A model generated the notes under the pieces. That model was not told the DNA's origin, ran no database searches, and worked only from the letters and a program-made list of their open reading frames with translations. A stretch of 25,877 bases of DNA. It comes from Spirochaetae bacterium HGW-Spirochaetae-7. Lineage in GTDB: Bacteria > Spirochaetota > Spirochaetia > Treponematales > UBA12059. The stretch is taken from the NCBI GenBank assembly GCA_002839245.1, contig PGXR01000039.1:1-25877 (forward strand), given 5' to 3'. A program made the position numbers and the translations under genes. Below, piece by piece: positions 1 to 8,069 of the stretch. Position 1 is the stretch's first letter. The number at the start of each line of letters is the position of its first letter.

Positions 1-887
1 CCGCCGAGGCTCCGCATTGAAACGGTTTCAGAAAACGCCAGGCCAACCCGCCATTCGGCTTCCCAACCCGTGTTTTCGTCAATGGAACCGTCGGCTGTAT
101 CGTCGGGGACAAGGCTTGATACGATGGAGCCAGACTTGTCCAGCGCCTGAGCGCCAGTCACAGAAGGCGGTATCGCGTCATTGCCCACGGTGAAGCGAAG
201 CGAAGCGGATTCACCCATCCTGTTGCCGCTCGCATCGGCAAGGTCGCCGGAAACAATCAGCCTGTACTCGGTCGCCCAGACCCAAGGCGCCAGTGGTAGA
301 AACACCGCCGTCTCTCCGTCGGGATCGAGCCGCCAGACACCGGAAATTGCTGGCGAAAAAGACATGCAGCCCCGGAACGACGCGGAATCGACCTGTTCGG
401 AGAAGGATACTGATACTGAATCCAGGACTCCCGCGAGCATGCCGCCGCGTTCGGGTATGGTCGACAGTACGGAAGGCCGGCCGTCTTCCGGCCTGGTGGA
501 AAACCGGCCTTCAAGCACGTCTTCCAGCGAAACGCCCCGCGGGTTCATGGCACCCGCTCCAACGGTGACGCGAAAATCGGTATTCCCGCGGAGCGCGATA
601 CATGGCTTGAAGAAAAGAGTCGCGCCGACCCAGGAGAACGTCCCGGCTACCGCGGCCCCGTTCCCTGTCATCGAGAACGCGTTCTCGACACTGACGCGGT
701 CAGGCTCCCCGGAGAACGAGACGCTCACGGACAGGTCGCCGCCGCTTTCGAACCGTCCCGTTCCGGGAGTCCAGCCTACGACGCTGAATGACTGGTTCCT
801 GAGAATGTCGCACGAGAGGCAAGCAGCCGCCGAGACCGCGGCCGCGAGCATCGCGGCGAACCGAATCGGCTTGACCCGCGCGCTCAT
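1..887 (-). CDS. Ig-like-domain lipoprotein, 3' end beyond window
   Basis: The reading frame is open from the ATG at 887 to the left edge, giving 295 visible residues and no stop. The N terminus has basic residues, an Ala-rich hydrophobic stretch and cysteines in AAAC and CLSC contexts, so it looks like a lipoprotein signal peptide. The body holds repeated beta-rich units with the SbsA/Big_5-like phrase SVSFSEQVDSASF, ending near residue 215 in ASGNRMG...LRFTVG, followed by the start of another unit. It resembles the upstream gene: AFSMTG...GTFSW here against AFSVES...GDFSW there. The ATG overlaps the previous stop as ATGA, so it is the last visible gene of a coupled minus-strand operon. It is inferred to be exported and lipid-anchored. 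Its ligand or function is not evident. Confidence 0.8.
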   Translation of the reverse strand, partial: MSARVKPIRFAAMLAAAVSAAACLSCDILRNQSFSVVGWTPGTGRFESGGDLSVSVSFSGEPDRVSVENAFSMTGNGAAVAGTFSWVGATLFFKPCIALRGNTDFRVTVGAGAMNPRGVSLEDVLEGRFSTRPEDGRPSVLSTIPERGGMLAGVLDSVSVSFSEQVDSASFRGCMSFSPAISGVWRLDPDGETAVFLPLAPWVWATEYRLIVSGDLADASGNRMGESASLRFTVGNDAIPPSVTGAQALDKSGSIVSSLVPDDTADGSIDENTGWEAEWRVGLAFSETVSMRSLG

Positions 888-2341
888 TCCTTTGCCACCA
901 GGAGGAGCGACACTTCCCTTTCAAGGTAATGTCCTGAACCGCTTGTGACCCCGCCGGGACCTCCAGGTACGGACAGCTTGTAATACTTGTCTGAAATCGG
1001 GTCGCTCCTGCGAAGGCCTTCCCAAGTCAGCGTCACCGTATCGTCCGAAAACCACACCACGCTCCTGAGTCTTGGCGCTGGCAACGACCCGGGAAAGAAA
1101 GGAACCAACGTGATTTGTCCGGAGGCGGCGACTTTTGCAAGCACGTCGAAGCGGCCAGTAAAGTTGAGCGTCAGCGAGAGCAACCCTTCCGGAGCGACTC
1201 CGACTGAAACGGGGAGCGTGGAAAGGTTTCCGACATCATCCAACGTTTCTCCGGCAGCCGCCGTTGCTCGAAGCACACGCAGGAAGGGGACAATCGGCGT
1301 GAAGCGCTCCCGGTATTCCTCGACCATGCAAATGCCTGACGCGTCCTTGACGTCAGTCGATACGGCAAGCGTATGCGACTTCCCGGGTTCCCAATCCTGC
1401 TCGGGCGTATAGACGACGAGATTTGGCGTTACGACGTCGACATGTCCCGATTCTCCTGATTCGAGGCGAACTCCGGAAAGTACGCTCGAGGCGTCGACAG
1501 CCTCGGAAAAGAGGATCGCGATGGAATGTCCGGTATCTACTCCCCCGAGGCCTGAGCCTATTTCCACCCAGGCACCGATGCCGCGCACGACCGCGTACGT
1601 CCTGACTACCGAGGGAGCGGTCCTGTCCAGGTCGGTCACGAAAGACGCCTTTTCTTCCATTGCCAATGGTGAGCCGTCTATGGCCCGGGCAATTTTCTCG
1701 AGAGTCCAGCGGTAGACTGAACAAGGCTCAAGCCGCTCGTCCGGAACGATGGTGGCTATGGTCGCCGAAGGATCCCACACCATGTCGAAACCGGCCGATG
1801 GACTCAGGCTGAAGGCATCAAGAACCGAGCCGCTGTCCATCGCTTCGGAGAACCGAAGTTCGATCGCCGCATCGCCTTGGCCGTGCACGCCGGTGGACTG
1901 GCCGTCGGGAGGCCAGTAGCATGCGAGGACCGGCATCATCGACGCCCGGACGGCGTAGAAAGGCAGGTCGATGGAAAGCCGCGCTTCGCGCCCGCCCGCT
2001 GTCCCTATGGAGCCTTTGATGAGCAGCCGGTAGCGCAGCCCCGGATCCCATGGCTTCACCGGCTTCCAGGTGAATCCCCAACCGCTCCAGCTGAAGTCGC
2101 CCTCGACTGCGCCGGCGGCAGACTCCACCGAAAAAGCCCTTTCAGCCTCAAGCCTGATAGGCTCCTCGGAAAAATCAACCGATATGAAGGCTTCGCGGGA
2201 ATCGAGCACGGCATTCGCCTCGTGCGGTTCCAGCGTCACGGTCACCGGGCGAAGGTCAACGAGGCCGCACGAGGCGGCCTGCAAACCGATGGCAAGCCAG
2301 ACGACAGCCGAAAACGTACGATTACTTCGATACTGCCACAC
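884..2341 (-). CDS. Ig-like-domain lipoprotein
   Basis: A 485-residue protein. The chosen start is the GTG at 2341, because an AGGGAGG ribosome site ends 6 bases upstream. A longer open frame reaching 2566 only shadows the adaptor gene. The N terminus MWQYRSNRTF is followed by a hydrophobic stretch ending in QAASC, a loose lipobox of the type spirochaetes tolerate. Three or so Ig-like units follow, each with a 'SEA(M/V)D' element: IELRFSEAMDSGSVLD near residue 175 and IAILFSEAVDASSVLSG near residue 285. This is the pattern of SbsA/Big_5 'Ig-like' domains. The gene overlaps the 3' end of the adaptor gene by 20 bases and the next lipoprotein by 4. It is probably a cell-surface or periplasmic structural lipoprotein. 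No enzymatic motif is visible. Confidence 0.8.
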   Translation of the reverse strand: MWQYRSNRTFSAVVWLAIGLQAASCGLVDLRPVTVTLEPHEANAVLDSREAFISVDFSEEPIRLEAERAFSVESAAGAVEGDFSWSGWGFTWKPVKPWDPGLRYRLLIKGSIGTAGGREARLSIDLPFYAVRASMMPVLACYWPPDGQSTGVHGQGDAAIELRFSEAMDSGSVLDAFSLSPSAGFDMVWDPSATIATIVPDERLEPCSVYRWTLEKIARAIDGSPLAMEEKASFVTDLDRTAPSVVRTYAVVRGIGAWVEIGSGLGGVDTGHSIAILFSEAVDASSVLSGVRLESGESGHVDVVTPNLVVYTPEQDWEPGKSHTLAVSTDVKDASGICMVEEYRERFTPIVPFLRVLRATAAAGETLDDVGNLSTLPVSVGVAPEGLLSLTLNFTGRFDVLAKVAASGQITLVPFFPGSLPAPRLRSVVWFSDDTVTLTWEGLRRSDPISDKYYKLSVPGGPGGVTSGSGHYLEREVSLLLVAKE

Positions 2342-3665
2342 GATCACCCTCCCTGAGCTCCGGTTTCGGCCTTTCCACGATGACGTCCCCATCGGCGATA
2401 CCGGAGAGCACCCTCCTGTCCTCTCCAACGGCCTCGCCGAGCTCGACCCGCCTCTCGTCCACCACTCCGTTCGCCACGACGAATACAGTTCCCGAACCGT
2501 TGGCAAGGCCTGCAACGGCCGCTTCCGGCACAACCGCAACACGCCTCGACTCTCCCGCAGCCACAACGATCCGGGCGAACATGCCCGGCTTGAGCCTTCC
2601 TTCCGGGTCGCGTATCGAAACGCGAACCATGAACGAACCCGTCCGGGAATCGGCTACCGGCGATACGAGGCTGACGGTTCCGACGTACTCCGTTCCGGTC
2701 GCATCGACTCGCACTTTGGCTTCCATGCCTCTGGAAAGCCTTACCGCTTCAGCCTCCCTCACTGGAGCGATGGCGTACAGCGAGGCGACATCCATGATGG
2801 TCACAATCTTGTCGTCATGCTTCACGCGCTCCCCTACTTCGAGGTACCGCGCTCCGATGACGCCGGTTACCGGTGCGGCCACCCTGAGTTCTGCAACAGA
2901 AAGCCTGGACGCCTCCAATTCATTGCGCGCGGCATCAAGGATGGCAGAGGCGGCGGCCCGCTCTGCCGAAAGCGCCGCCGTCGCCAGCCGCATCAGGGAA
3001 CGCCCGCGTTCCGTCCGATCCGGTGGGACCGTCATGCCGCCGCTGCGGAGGTCGTCATCCCGCAGGCCTATCATGCTTATCTCGAGGTCCGCCTCCATGA
3101 TGGCTATCCGTTCCTTTTGGGATTCGAGGGAAAACCGGCCGGAGCGTACCGCTTCCATCGTCAAGCCGCCGGCCGCTAGCAGCGTTTCCTGGTCGGCTAG
3201 CTTGCGCTCGGATTCCGAGAGCTCTCTTCTTGCCTGGGCCAGCTCCAGTTTCGCCTTGTCTATTCCTCCAAGGCGCGACTCTACCGCGAACCGCCCTTCA
3301 ATCAGGCGGGCATCCGCAAGCTGCAGCGCCGCGAACGCCTGAGCCAAGCCGTTCTCCGCCCGCCCGACCGCCAGCGTCAGCTGAGGATTCCGCAGGACCG
3401 CGACGAGCGAACCGGCGTCGACCCGATCGCCTTCCTGAAAAGGCAGGGTCTCGATTACAGCTTCCTGCGGAGAATAGACATCGACCTTGACGACAAACGA
3501 CAGGCTGCCGAAACCGTTCACCTCGTCTGGCACGAGCACTGACTTTACGACGGTAGCCTTGACCGTCACGATCGATTCCTCGGTAGCGGAAGCTTCGCCT
3601 TTGCACGAAGCAAAAAGGACCGCAAGCACGAGTCCCGCGATGGCGGTACGGCTGCACTGTTTCAT
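2322..3665 (-). CDS. RND-type efflux periplasmic adaptor (MFP) lipoprotein
   Basis: This is a 447-residue membrane fusion protein (HlyD/AcrA superfamily). The signal sequence ends in the lipobox LFASC, so the protein should be lipid-anchored in the periplasm. The order is typical. First comes a half-lipoyl motif with VIETLPFQEGDRVDAG around residues 70-85. A long alpha-helical hairpin rich in A, E, L and R spans about residues 105-255. The second lipoyl half reads VAAPVTGVIGARYLEVGERV near 260-280. The beta-barrel contains ADSRTGSFMVRVSI and LKPGMFARI, and a membrane-proximal domain ends in DGDVIVERPKPELREGDRV. It bridges an inner-membrane transporter to a TolC channel. Its ATG overlaps the tolC-like stop by 4 bases. 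The partner pump is absent from the window and could lie beyond the left edge. Substrate is unknown. Confidence 0.92.
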   Translation of the reverse strand: MKQCSRTAIAGLVLAVLFASCKGEASATEESIVTVKATVVKSVLVPDEVNGFGSLSFVVKVDVYSPQEAVIETLPFQEGDRVDAGSLVAVLRNPQLTLAVGRAENGLAQAFAALQLADARLIEGRFAVESRLGGIDKAKLELAQARRELSESERKLADQETLLAAGGLTMEAVRSGRFSLESQKERIAIMEADLEISMIGLRDDDLRSGGMTVPPDRTERGRSLMRLATAALSAERAAASAILDAARNELEASRLSVAELRVAAPVTGVIGARYLEVGERVKHDDKIVTIMDVASLYAIAPVREAEAVRLSRGMEAKVRVDATGTEYVGTVSLVSPVADSRTGSFMVRVSIRDPEGRLKPGMFARIVVAAGESRRVAVVPEAAVAGLANGSGTVFVVANGVVDERRVELGEAVGEDRRVLSGIADGDVIVERPKPELREGDRVAVSK

Positions 3666-5125
3666 TTCCCGTACCCAGAGTCGCTCTCAGGTTGGTCGGG
3701 AAAGCGACAGTTCTCTATGAAAGCGGGCAGGCTCCCCGGCGCCAGGTCGAGGAGCTTTTCAAGTCCTCTTTCGGCGGCAATGATTGCCACGACAGCATCG
3801 ACGAGTTCCACTTCCTTGGCAGCGCCGGCCAAATCGGCCTCCACCGCGTCCGACCTGATAGCCTGACCAAGGGACACCTTCAGGCTGACTAGCTGCATCC
3901 TGGCTTCAGCCAAGGCAAACGCATCGGCACATATTTCCCGCTTTTCAAGGGCGTTCAGGTAGGCGTTCACGGCAGCCTTGGCCGCCCTTTGAACCGATGC
4001 GACGGCTGCCGAATATTTTTCTTCCTCGAGGCTCGAGGCAAGAGCCGCGCCTCTCACCCCCATGGCTTTGGAGGGATTGGGCAGAGCCTGCAAACGAAGG
4101 CTCGTCCCCGCGTTATGGTCTGAAGGAATATCGCCCCCTCTGTTCGCTCCGATGCTTCCGCTCAGGTAGGGGCCTGAAAAGTCGACGGTCAATCCGAGCG
4201 ACCACGAAGCGCGGGTCAAGGGAAATCGCGTACCGCCGAATTGCCCGCTGGCTTTGAGGCCGATTGTTGGCAACCAGGCGCTTGCGGCGGCCTTTGCCTC
4301 GGCACGCTTCCTGTAAAGGCTCTGTCTGGCTGCTTCCAGTTCCGGCGAGCGTTCGACTACGGCGGAAATCAACCTGGGTTCATCCAGCGGCAGGCCTGCC
4401 CTCTCACGCCCCGGCGACTCCGAAAGTTCTGGAAGGATGCCCACGCCCAAGGCCTCGGCCAGCTCCGAGCAGGCTATCGCCAAGGCCAGCTCCGATTCCG
4501 CGCTCCTCAGCCTTTGGTCCGACAGGCTCATGTCGGCTTCTAGCAAGTCTGAAGGCTTTGCCAGACCAAGGCTGACCTCCGTTGCCAGTATGTCGCGTTC
4601 CGCTTCCGTGGATTCAAGCGAGGCGCGCTCGATGCCGAGCCGGAGGCGGGCGGCCACGACCGACCGATACGCCGTGACGGCTGCCTCGGCCGTATTGCGG
4701 ACTGCCCTTTCGAGTTCCGCCTTTGCCAGGGCCAGCTCCGACGCTTCGAGCATACGTGTTGCATGCAGCCTGCCACCGTCCCAGACAGGCTGGCCAACGC
4801 TGACCGACAAGGTTTTCGTGAACGAATCAGGGCCATGCAGCGCCAGCCGTTCATCGCTTCCCGCGCCCAGTTCAAGGGTCGGCATGAAAGCCCGGAAACC
4901 GAGCTTCCATGCTCCGTCGCGCAGGGCTATGCTTTCCCGTTCCGCCCTGAGTCCAGGCGCGTTGAGGACTGCCATTTCCGCAGCCTCGGCGGCGCTTATC
5001 GCTCCTGGCCCGCCTGCCATCGGCCCAATGTTCACCTCGACCGTGGCAGAATCCAGTGCTTCCGTTCCGGCTGCAAGGCTGGAACACGATGCTAGAAACA
5101 GGGCGAGCAGCGCGGGCATCATCAC
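3662..5125 (-). CDS. TolC-family outer membrane channel protein
   Basis: A 487-residue outer membrane efflux protein. Translation may begin at the GTG at 5125 or at either of two following ATGs; all overlap or abut the stop of the TPR gene, and AAGGA lies just upstream. The N terminus is a signal peptide with LFLASC, possibly a lipobox. Two OEP repeats are visible. The first starts ISAAEAAEMAVLNAPGLRAE near residue 43 and contains SVGQPVWDGGRL. The second starts after LPLDEPRLISAVVERSPELE near residue 250. The helices are Ala- and Glu-rich, as in TolC coiled coils. It would form the exit duct for the adaptor encoded directly downstream. No inner-membrane pump gene is seen, so the transport class (RND, ABC or MFS) cannot be told. 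Confidence 0.9.
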   Translation of the reverse strand: MMMPALLALFLASCSSLAAGTEALDSATVEVNIGPMAGGPGAISAAEAAEMAVLNAPGLRAERESIALRDGAWKLGFRAFMPTLELGAGSDERLALHGPDSFTKTLSVSVGQPVWDGGRLHATRMLEASELALAKAELERAVRNTAEAAVTAYRSVVAARLRLGIERASLESTEAERDILATEVSLGLAKPSDLLEADMSLSDQRLRSAESELALAIACSELAEALGVGILPELSESPGRERAGLPLDEPRLISAVVERSPELEAARQSLYRKRAEAKAAASAWLPTIGLKASGQFGGTRFPLTRASWSLGLTVDFSGPYLSGSIGANRGGDIPSDHNAGTSLRLQALPNPSKAMGVRGAALASSLEEEKYSAAVASVQRAAKAAVNAYLNALEKREICADAFALAEARMQLVSLKVSLGQAIRSDAVEADLAGAAKEVELVDAVVAIIAAERGLEKLLDLAPGSLPAFIENCRFPDQPESDSGYGK

Positions 5126-5814
5126 GGCGCATCCTTGATCAAGGCCATAAGCCCCGCAGCTGCCTTGTGGGCGACCGATTCCTCAGGCAGTATCGCCAGC
5201 GCCGCGCCCAGGTCAGATACGGTACCCTCGTGGTCGCCGGCTGCCCAGCGCAACGATGCCCTGTCCGCGAACGCCAGCCCCGCGTCGCCCGCTGCTGCGA
5301 TGGCGCGATCGAGGCTGGCCATGGCAGAGGCGCTGTCGCCCGTCCACAGCGCGATTCCGGCCATCAGCCGCAAGGCGGCTACGCACGAGGGTTCTGCAGA
5401 CAGCAGCATTTCGCACGTCATCAGGGCATCGTCGTCCCTGCCTGCCGCACGGAAAGCGCGCGCCAGCCACAGGGCCGCTTCTCCTGACCGTGGAGAAAGC
5501 GCTACCCCCCGCTCGAGTGCCGCTATTGCCGTTTCATCGTCACCGGAAAAATACGAAGCCTTGCCGAGCATGACGATGGCAGGAAGGAACGATTTTTCAG
5601 CGTCGAGTGACTGGCTCGCCAAATCGGCAGCGCCTTTGAAATCTCCGGCGTCATAGGCTGCGGCCGCGCGGGCATACGCACCCAGCGCTTTCTCCATCGA
5701 ATAGGTCATCGTTTTGGACGTCGGGCTCGAGCCCGGTGAACATCCGCAAGAAACGGCAAATGCGGCGGTGGACAGCGCCATGGCACGCACGAATCGGCAA
5801 GCCTCCTCGTGCAT
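5122..5814 (-). CDS. TPR-repeat lipoprotein
   Basis: A 230-residue exported protein. The N-terminal hydrophobic stretch ends in AFAVSCGC, so lipid modification at one of the two cysteines is likely. The rest is tetratricopeptide repeats: AYDAGDFKGAADLASQSLDA, then GDDETAIAALERGVALSPRS, then AGRDDDALMTCEMLLSAEPS, then GDSASAMASLDRAIAAAGDA, then a final GDHEGTVSDLGAALAILPEE. TPRs serve as protein-binding scaffolds; here the partner may be the TolC/adaptor complex encoded next, but that is inferred from position only. The ATG at 5814 lies three bases after the previous stop and the 3' end overlaps the TolC gene. An internal ATG at residue 12 (MALSTAAFAVSC) is an alternative start. Confidence 0.8.
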   Translation of the reverse strand: MHEEACRFVRAMALSTAAFAVSCGCSPGSSPTSKTMTYSMEKALGAYARAAAAYDAGDFKGAADLASQSLDAEKSFLPAIVMLGKASYFSGDDETAIAALERGVALSPRSGEAALWLARAFRAAGRDDDALMTCEMLLSAEPSCVAALRLMAGIALWTGDSASAMASLDRAIAAAGDAGLAFADRASLRWAAGDHEGTVSDLGAALAILPEESVAHKAAAGLMALIKDAP

Positions 5815-5817
5815 TCC

Positions 5818-6798
5818 TCACCGCCCGGCGATATATCGAAGCCGCTCGGCCGACCTGCCGACCGAGGTGCCTCTGCGCTCGAGCAACCAAGCCCTGACTT
5901 CGGCTACGGCGCACAGGCTACGCAGCGCGCCAACTGCGTACAGCGTCGCCGGATTGTCGGCGAGCCCGAGTACAGGCAGCATAGCCTCCAGCACTGCTGG
6001 ATTCTCTGTCTCGAGCGTCAGCCTGATTATTGACTCTATTTCCGCCGGTACGAGAACCGAGCCGCTGTCAGACGGCTCAAGCCCGTAGGAAATGGCAATC
6101 ATCGCGCGTGCGCCTCCGGCCAGGGGGCCTTGCGGAGCCAGGGCAATGCAACGCTGGGCAGAATCGCGCATCAGATCTGCTTCGTCCTGTGACAGGGCGA
6201 AACCGTACCAGTAGCCGGGAAGCAACGAGTATCTCGACTGCAGCAGGGCATAGCTCTCGAGTGCGGCAGACGCCGCTCTTTCTATGCGCAAAGTCGAAGC
6301 CAACTCCATCCATCGAGCGAAGGAGTCAGGCTGGTGGTCGCGTTCAGGCAACTTCCGCAGCGCGGCCAAGGTGCCTTCCCAATCGCCCGCAACGAAAGAG
6401 CGTACCGCCTTCATGGCGTCCGTTGCCTCGGTCCCATCATGACTGCCGGTAGCCGAGTACCCGGACTCCAGACCGGCTATGCGCTCTTCAAGCGTGCGGG
6501 AATCGACTTGTCCGAGGTCGAAGGCGTATGCCAGATCCTTGTACGCGGCTATGACGGCGCCGGCAAGGTCACCGGCCTTCATGCGCAAGCCGGACTCGAA
6601 CAGGCCGTACCCGTTCTTGTAGCCGCCACGGCGCTCAGCCTCCGCCAGGCTGGCCAATGCGCTGGATATCGAGTCATCGGTGCGCGCAGATGTCGTCGAC
6701 ACGGAGGAAAGAACATTCCCCGGTGTCTGCGCCACCCGTACGGAACATCCAGACACCGCAAGAACAATCGATACGACAAGCAGCAGCAAGTCGGGCAT
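5818..6798 (-). CDS. lipoprotein of unknown function, first gene of the envelope operon
   Basis: A 326-residue protein starting MPDLLLLVVSIVLAVSGC, with a clear lipobox (VSGC), so it is a lipoprotein. The start at 6798 is chosen because GGGGAGG sits 5 bases upstream; an ATG five codons earlier has no such site. After the cysteine come a Ser/Thr-rich linker and an all-helical body with many Ala, Leu and Glu residues, including AGDLAGAVIAAYKDLAYAF and AGDWEGTLAALRKLPERD. These look like degenerate TPR or HEAT-like helix pairs, but I recognise no named family. It is three bases upstream of the TPR gene and heads the minus-strand operon. It is probably a periplasmic assembly or scaffold factor for the operon; that is inference. 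Confidence 0.75.
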   Translation of the reverse strand: MPDLLLLVVSIVLAVSGCSVRVAQTPGNVLSSVSTTSARTDDSISSALASLAEAERRGGYKNGYGLFESGLRMKAGDLAGAVIAAYKDLAYAFDLGQVDSRTLEERIAGLESGYSATGSHDGTEATDAMKAVRSFVAGDWEGTLAALRKLPERDHQPDSFARWMELASTLRIERAASAALESYALLQSRYSLLPGYWYGFALSQDEADLMRDSAQRCIALAPQGPLAGGARAMIAISYGLEPSDSGSVLVPAEIESIIRLTLETENPAVLEAMLPVLGLADNPATLYAVGALRSLCAVAEVRAWLLERRGTSVGRSAERLRYIAGR

Positions 6799-6842
6799 GG
6801 CGCCTCCCCTCACCGAATCGACGTCGGTAGAAGCATTGGCGC

Positions 6843-6871
6843 TTGCGTTTGGAATGGACGAGAGTTATTAT
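6843..6871 (+). promoter_or_regulatory. sigma-70-type promoter for the DUF1508 gene
   Basis: TTGCGT at 6843-6848 and TATTAT at 6866-6871 are separated by exactly 17 bases. Transcription would start near 6878, about 30 bases before the DUF1508 start codon, just ahead of its AGAGGAGG ribosome site. No comparably good promoter is seen on the other strand for the divergent envelope operon. Confidence 0.65.
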
Positions 6872-6907
6872 TCGAACGGATCGCAGTATCACCCAGAGGA
6901 GGATGCA

Positions 6908-7090
6908 ATGGCTGGAAAATTCGAATGGTTCAAGGACAAGAAGGACAAGTTCCGCTTCAGGCTAAAATCAGGCAACGGCCAGATAATAGCCGTCAGCGAG
7001 GCTTACGAGTCCAAGGACTCCTGCATGAACGGCATCGAAAGCGTCAAGAAGAACGCACCCGATGCTCCCGTTGTCGAAGTAGCCGGCTGA
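6908..7090 (+). CDS. DUF1508/YegP-family small protein
   Basis: A 60-residue protein with the single YegP/DUF1508 (UPF0339) repeat. It starts GKFEWFKDKKDKFRFRLKSG, then NGQIIAVSEAYESKDSCMNG, then IESVKKNAPDAPVVEVAG. The family is a small beta-beta-beta-alpha fold, often duplicated. A single copy, as here, is common in short members. The molecular role is unknown in general. The start at 6908 is set by a strong AGAGGAGG site 6-7 bases upstream; the open frame reaches much further upstream but that part shadows the lipoprotein gene. It is monocistronic, divergent from the envelope operon and convergent with the ArsA operon. The 36-base gap to the next stop contains a small CCCGGCCGGG palindrome but no T-tract. 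Confidence 0.88.
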   Translation: MAGKFEWFKDKKDKFRFRLKSGNGQIIAVSEAYESKDSCMNGIESVKKNAPDAPVVEVAG

Positions 7091-7126
7091 GTCGCCCTCC
7101 GCTCCAGAACGCTACCCGGCCGGGCG

Positions 7127-7408
7127 TCAGGCGAACTTGACCGTCCAGCCGGGAAACTCGGCGAGAATGGCTGCCTTGAGGTCGCGGTCTATGGAATCCT
7201 TCATCATGTCGTTGATGAGACTGCAGGCGGGGCATTCCGCCGAGGTCGGGGCTGCATAGTTCATGTACGCGACTATGGTCTTGTCAGCGGCGTAGTAGGT
7301 CATCTTCTTCACCAGTCCCAGTTCCGCCAGGCTCAGTTCCGACTGAGCCTCCTTGACGTTCGCAAGTATCTCGTCGAACTTCTTGCTTATCGAAAGGTCC
7401 AGTTCCAT
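7127..7408 (-). CDS. MIP18/DUF59 (FeS assembly)-like small protein
   Basis: A 93-residue soluble protein. The segment SELSLAELGLVKKMTYY, then KTIVAYMNYAAPT, then CPACSLINDMMKDSIDRDLK matches the layout of MIP18/DUF59 proteins: an 'I.DLGLV' strand, a T-P turn before a conserved Cys, and then an amphipathic helix. The two cysteines form a CxxC (CPAC). DUF59 proteins take part in Fe-S cluster delivery and aromatic ring hydroxylation, and DUF59 is often fused to the Mrp/ApbC P-loop ATPase. The family call is by eye, so moderate. It starts directly after the preceding TAA, with AAGGAG nine bases upstream, as the last gene of the ArsA operon. Confidence 0.6.
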   Translation of the reverse strand: MELDLSISKKFDEILANVKEAQSELSLAELGLVKKMTYYAADKTIVAYMNYAAPTSAECPACSLINDMMKDSIDRDLKAAILAEFPGWTVKFA

Positions 7409-8047
7409 TTACGCTTTCTCCTTATCGATGAAGCCCGGTAAAAGCTTCATGATGGCCTCTAGATTGCCCTTGATCTCCCCCTTGGCGGGATTCGCGTGCA
7501 CGAAGAATGTCTTGGTGCCGGGAAATGCACAGAAATGCTTGAGGCTCGCGGGATCCGGCAAGGCATCGAGCAGCTTCTCCAGATCGGCCGACAGATCCGC
7601 CCCCCTCCACAAGATCACGAAATTCCTGCCTCCCTCCGAGACATCGAGGCGTTTCATCGCTTCGAGCCCGTCAATGTTGGCTTTCTTGAGCTGCGACAAG
7701 GCGACGACATGACCTTCTCCTCGAAGCTTTTTTTTCGTGAACACGTTTAGGAAGAAGCGGTCACGGATACCCAGGGCAAGGGAAAACGGCAAGTACAGCA
7801 ATGAATGCCTGGGGCTGAGCGTTATCGTACCCTTGGCGTTGATATACGGAGCCGGCAGGGCGTAGGTGAAATTGTAACCGATGGCACCGCCGATGTTGAC
7901 GTAGTTGGAGCTGATAGGCTTGAGCGCCGCCTCCAGGTCCTTGGAAAGCGAAGACACTATCCAGCGGTTCTTCCTGGTTCCGTAGAAATAATTCCCGGTA
8001 GCCAGGGCAGCCAGGATGATGATCGCGGTGAGCAACAGGGGATTCAT
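7409..8047 (-). CDS. single-span membrane protein of unknown family in ArsA operon
   Basis: A 212-residue protein. The start at 8047 (MNPLLLTAIIILAALATGNY) is chosen for the AAGGAA site 6 bases upstream; the open frame extends 50 codons further but that part is out-of-frame ArsA sequence. An N-terminal transmembrane helix (about residues 3-22) is followed by basic residues (GTRKNRW), suggesting that the bulk faces the cytosol. The body contains ISSNYVNIGGAIGYNFTYAL, a hydrophobic patch LLYLPFSLALGIRDRFFLNV and a C-terminal half with GRNFVILWRGADLSADLEKL. I do not recognise the family. It lies 22 bases after the ArsA stop and immediately before the DUF59-like gene, so it may anchor or receive the ATPase. 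That role is inferred. Confidence 0.72.
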   Translation of the reverse strand: MNPLLLTAIIILAALATGNYFYGTRKNRWIVSSLSKDLEAALKPISSNYVNIGGAIGYNFTYALPAPYINAKGTITLSPRHSLLYLPFSLALGIRDRFFLNVFTKKKLRGEGHVVALSQLKKANIDGLEAMKRLDVSEGGRNFVILWRGADLSADLEKLLDALPDPASLKHFCAFPGTKTFFVHANPAKGEIKGNLEAIMKLLPGFIDKEKA

Positions 8048-8069
8048 GCCGTTCCTTCTTTCGTGCGGT

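Noticed and set aside
2070..3342. Long plus-strand open frames (369 and 320 codons) antisense to the adaptor and lipoprotein
   Set aside because: They have no ribosome site and low-complexity Ser/Arg/Ala composition, while the minus-strand proteins have clear domains and lipoboxes.
7091..7126. CCCGGCCGGG palindrome between convergent genes as a bidirectional terminator
   Set aside because: The stem is short and self-complementary without a loop, and no T-tract follows on either strand.
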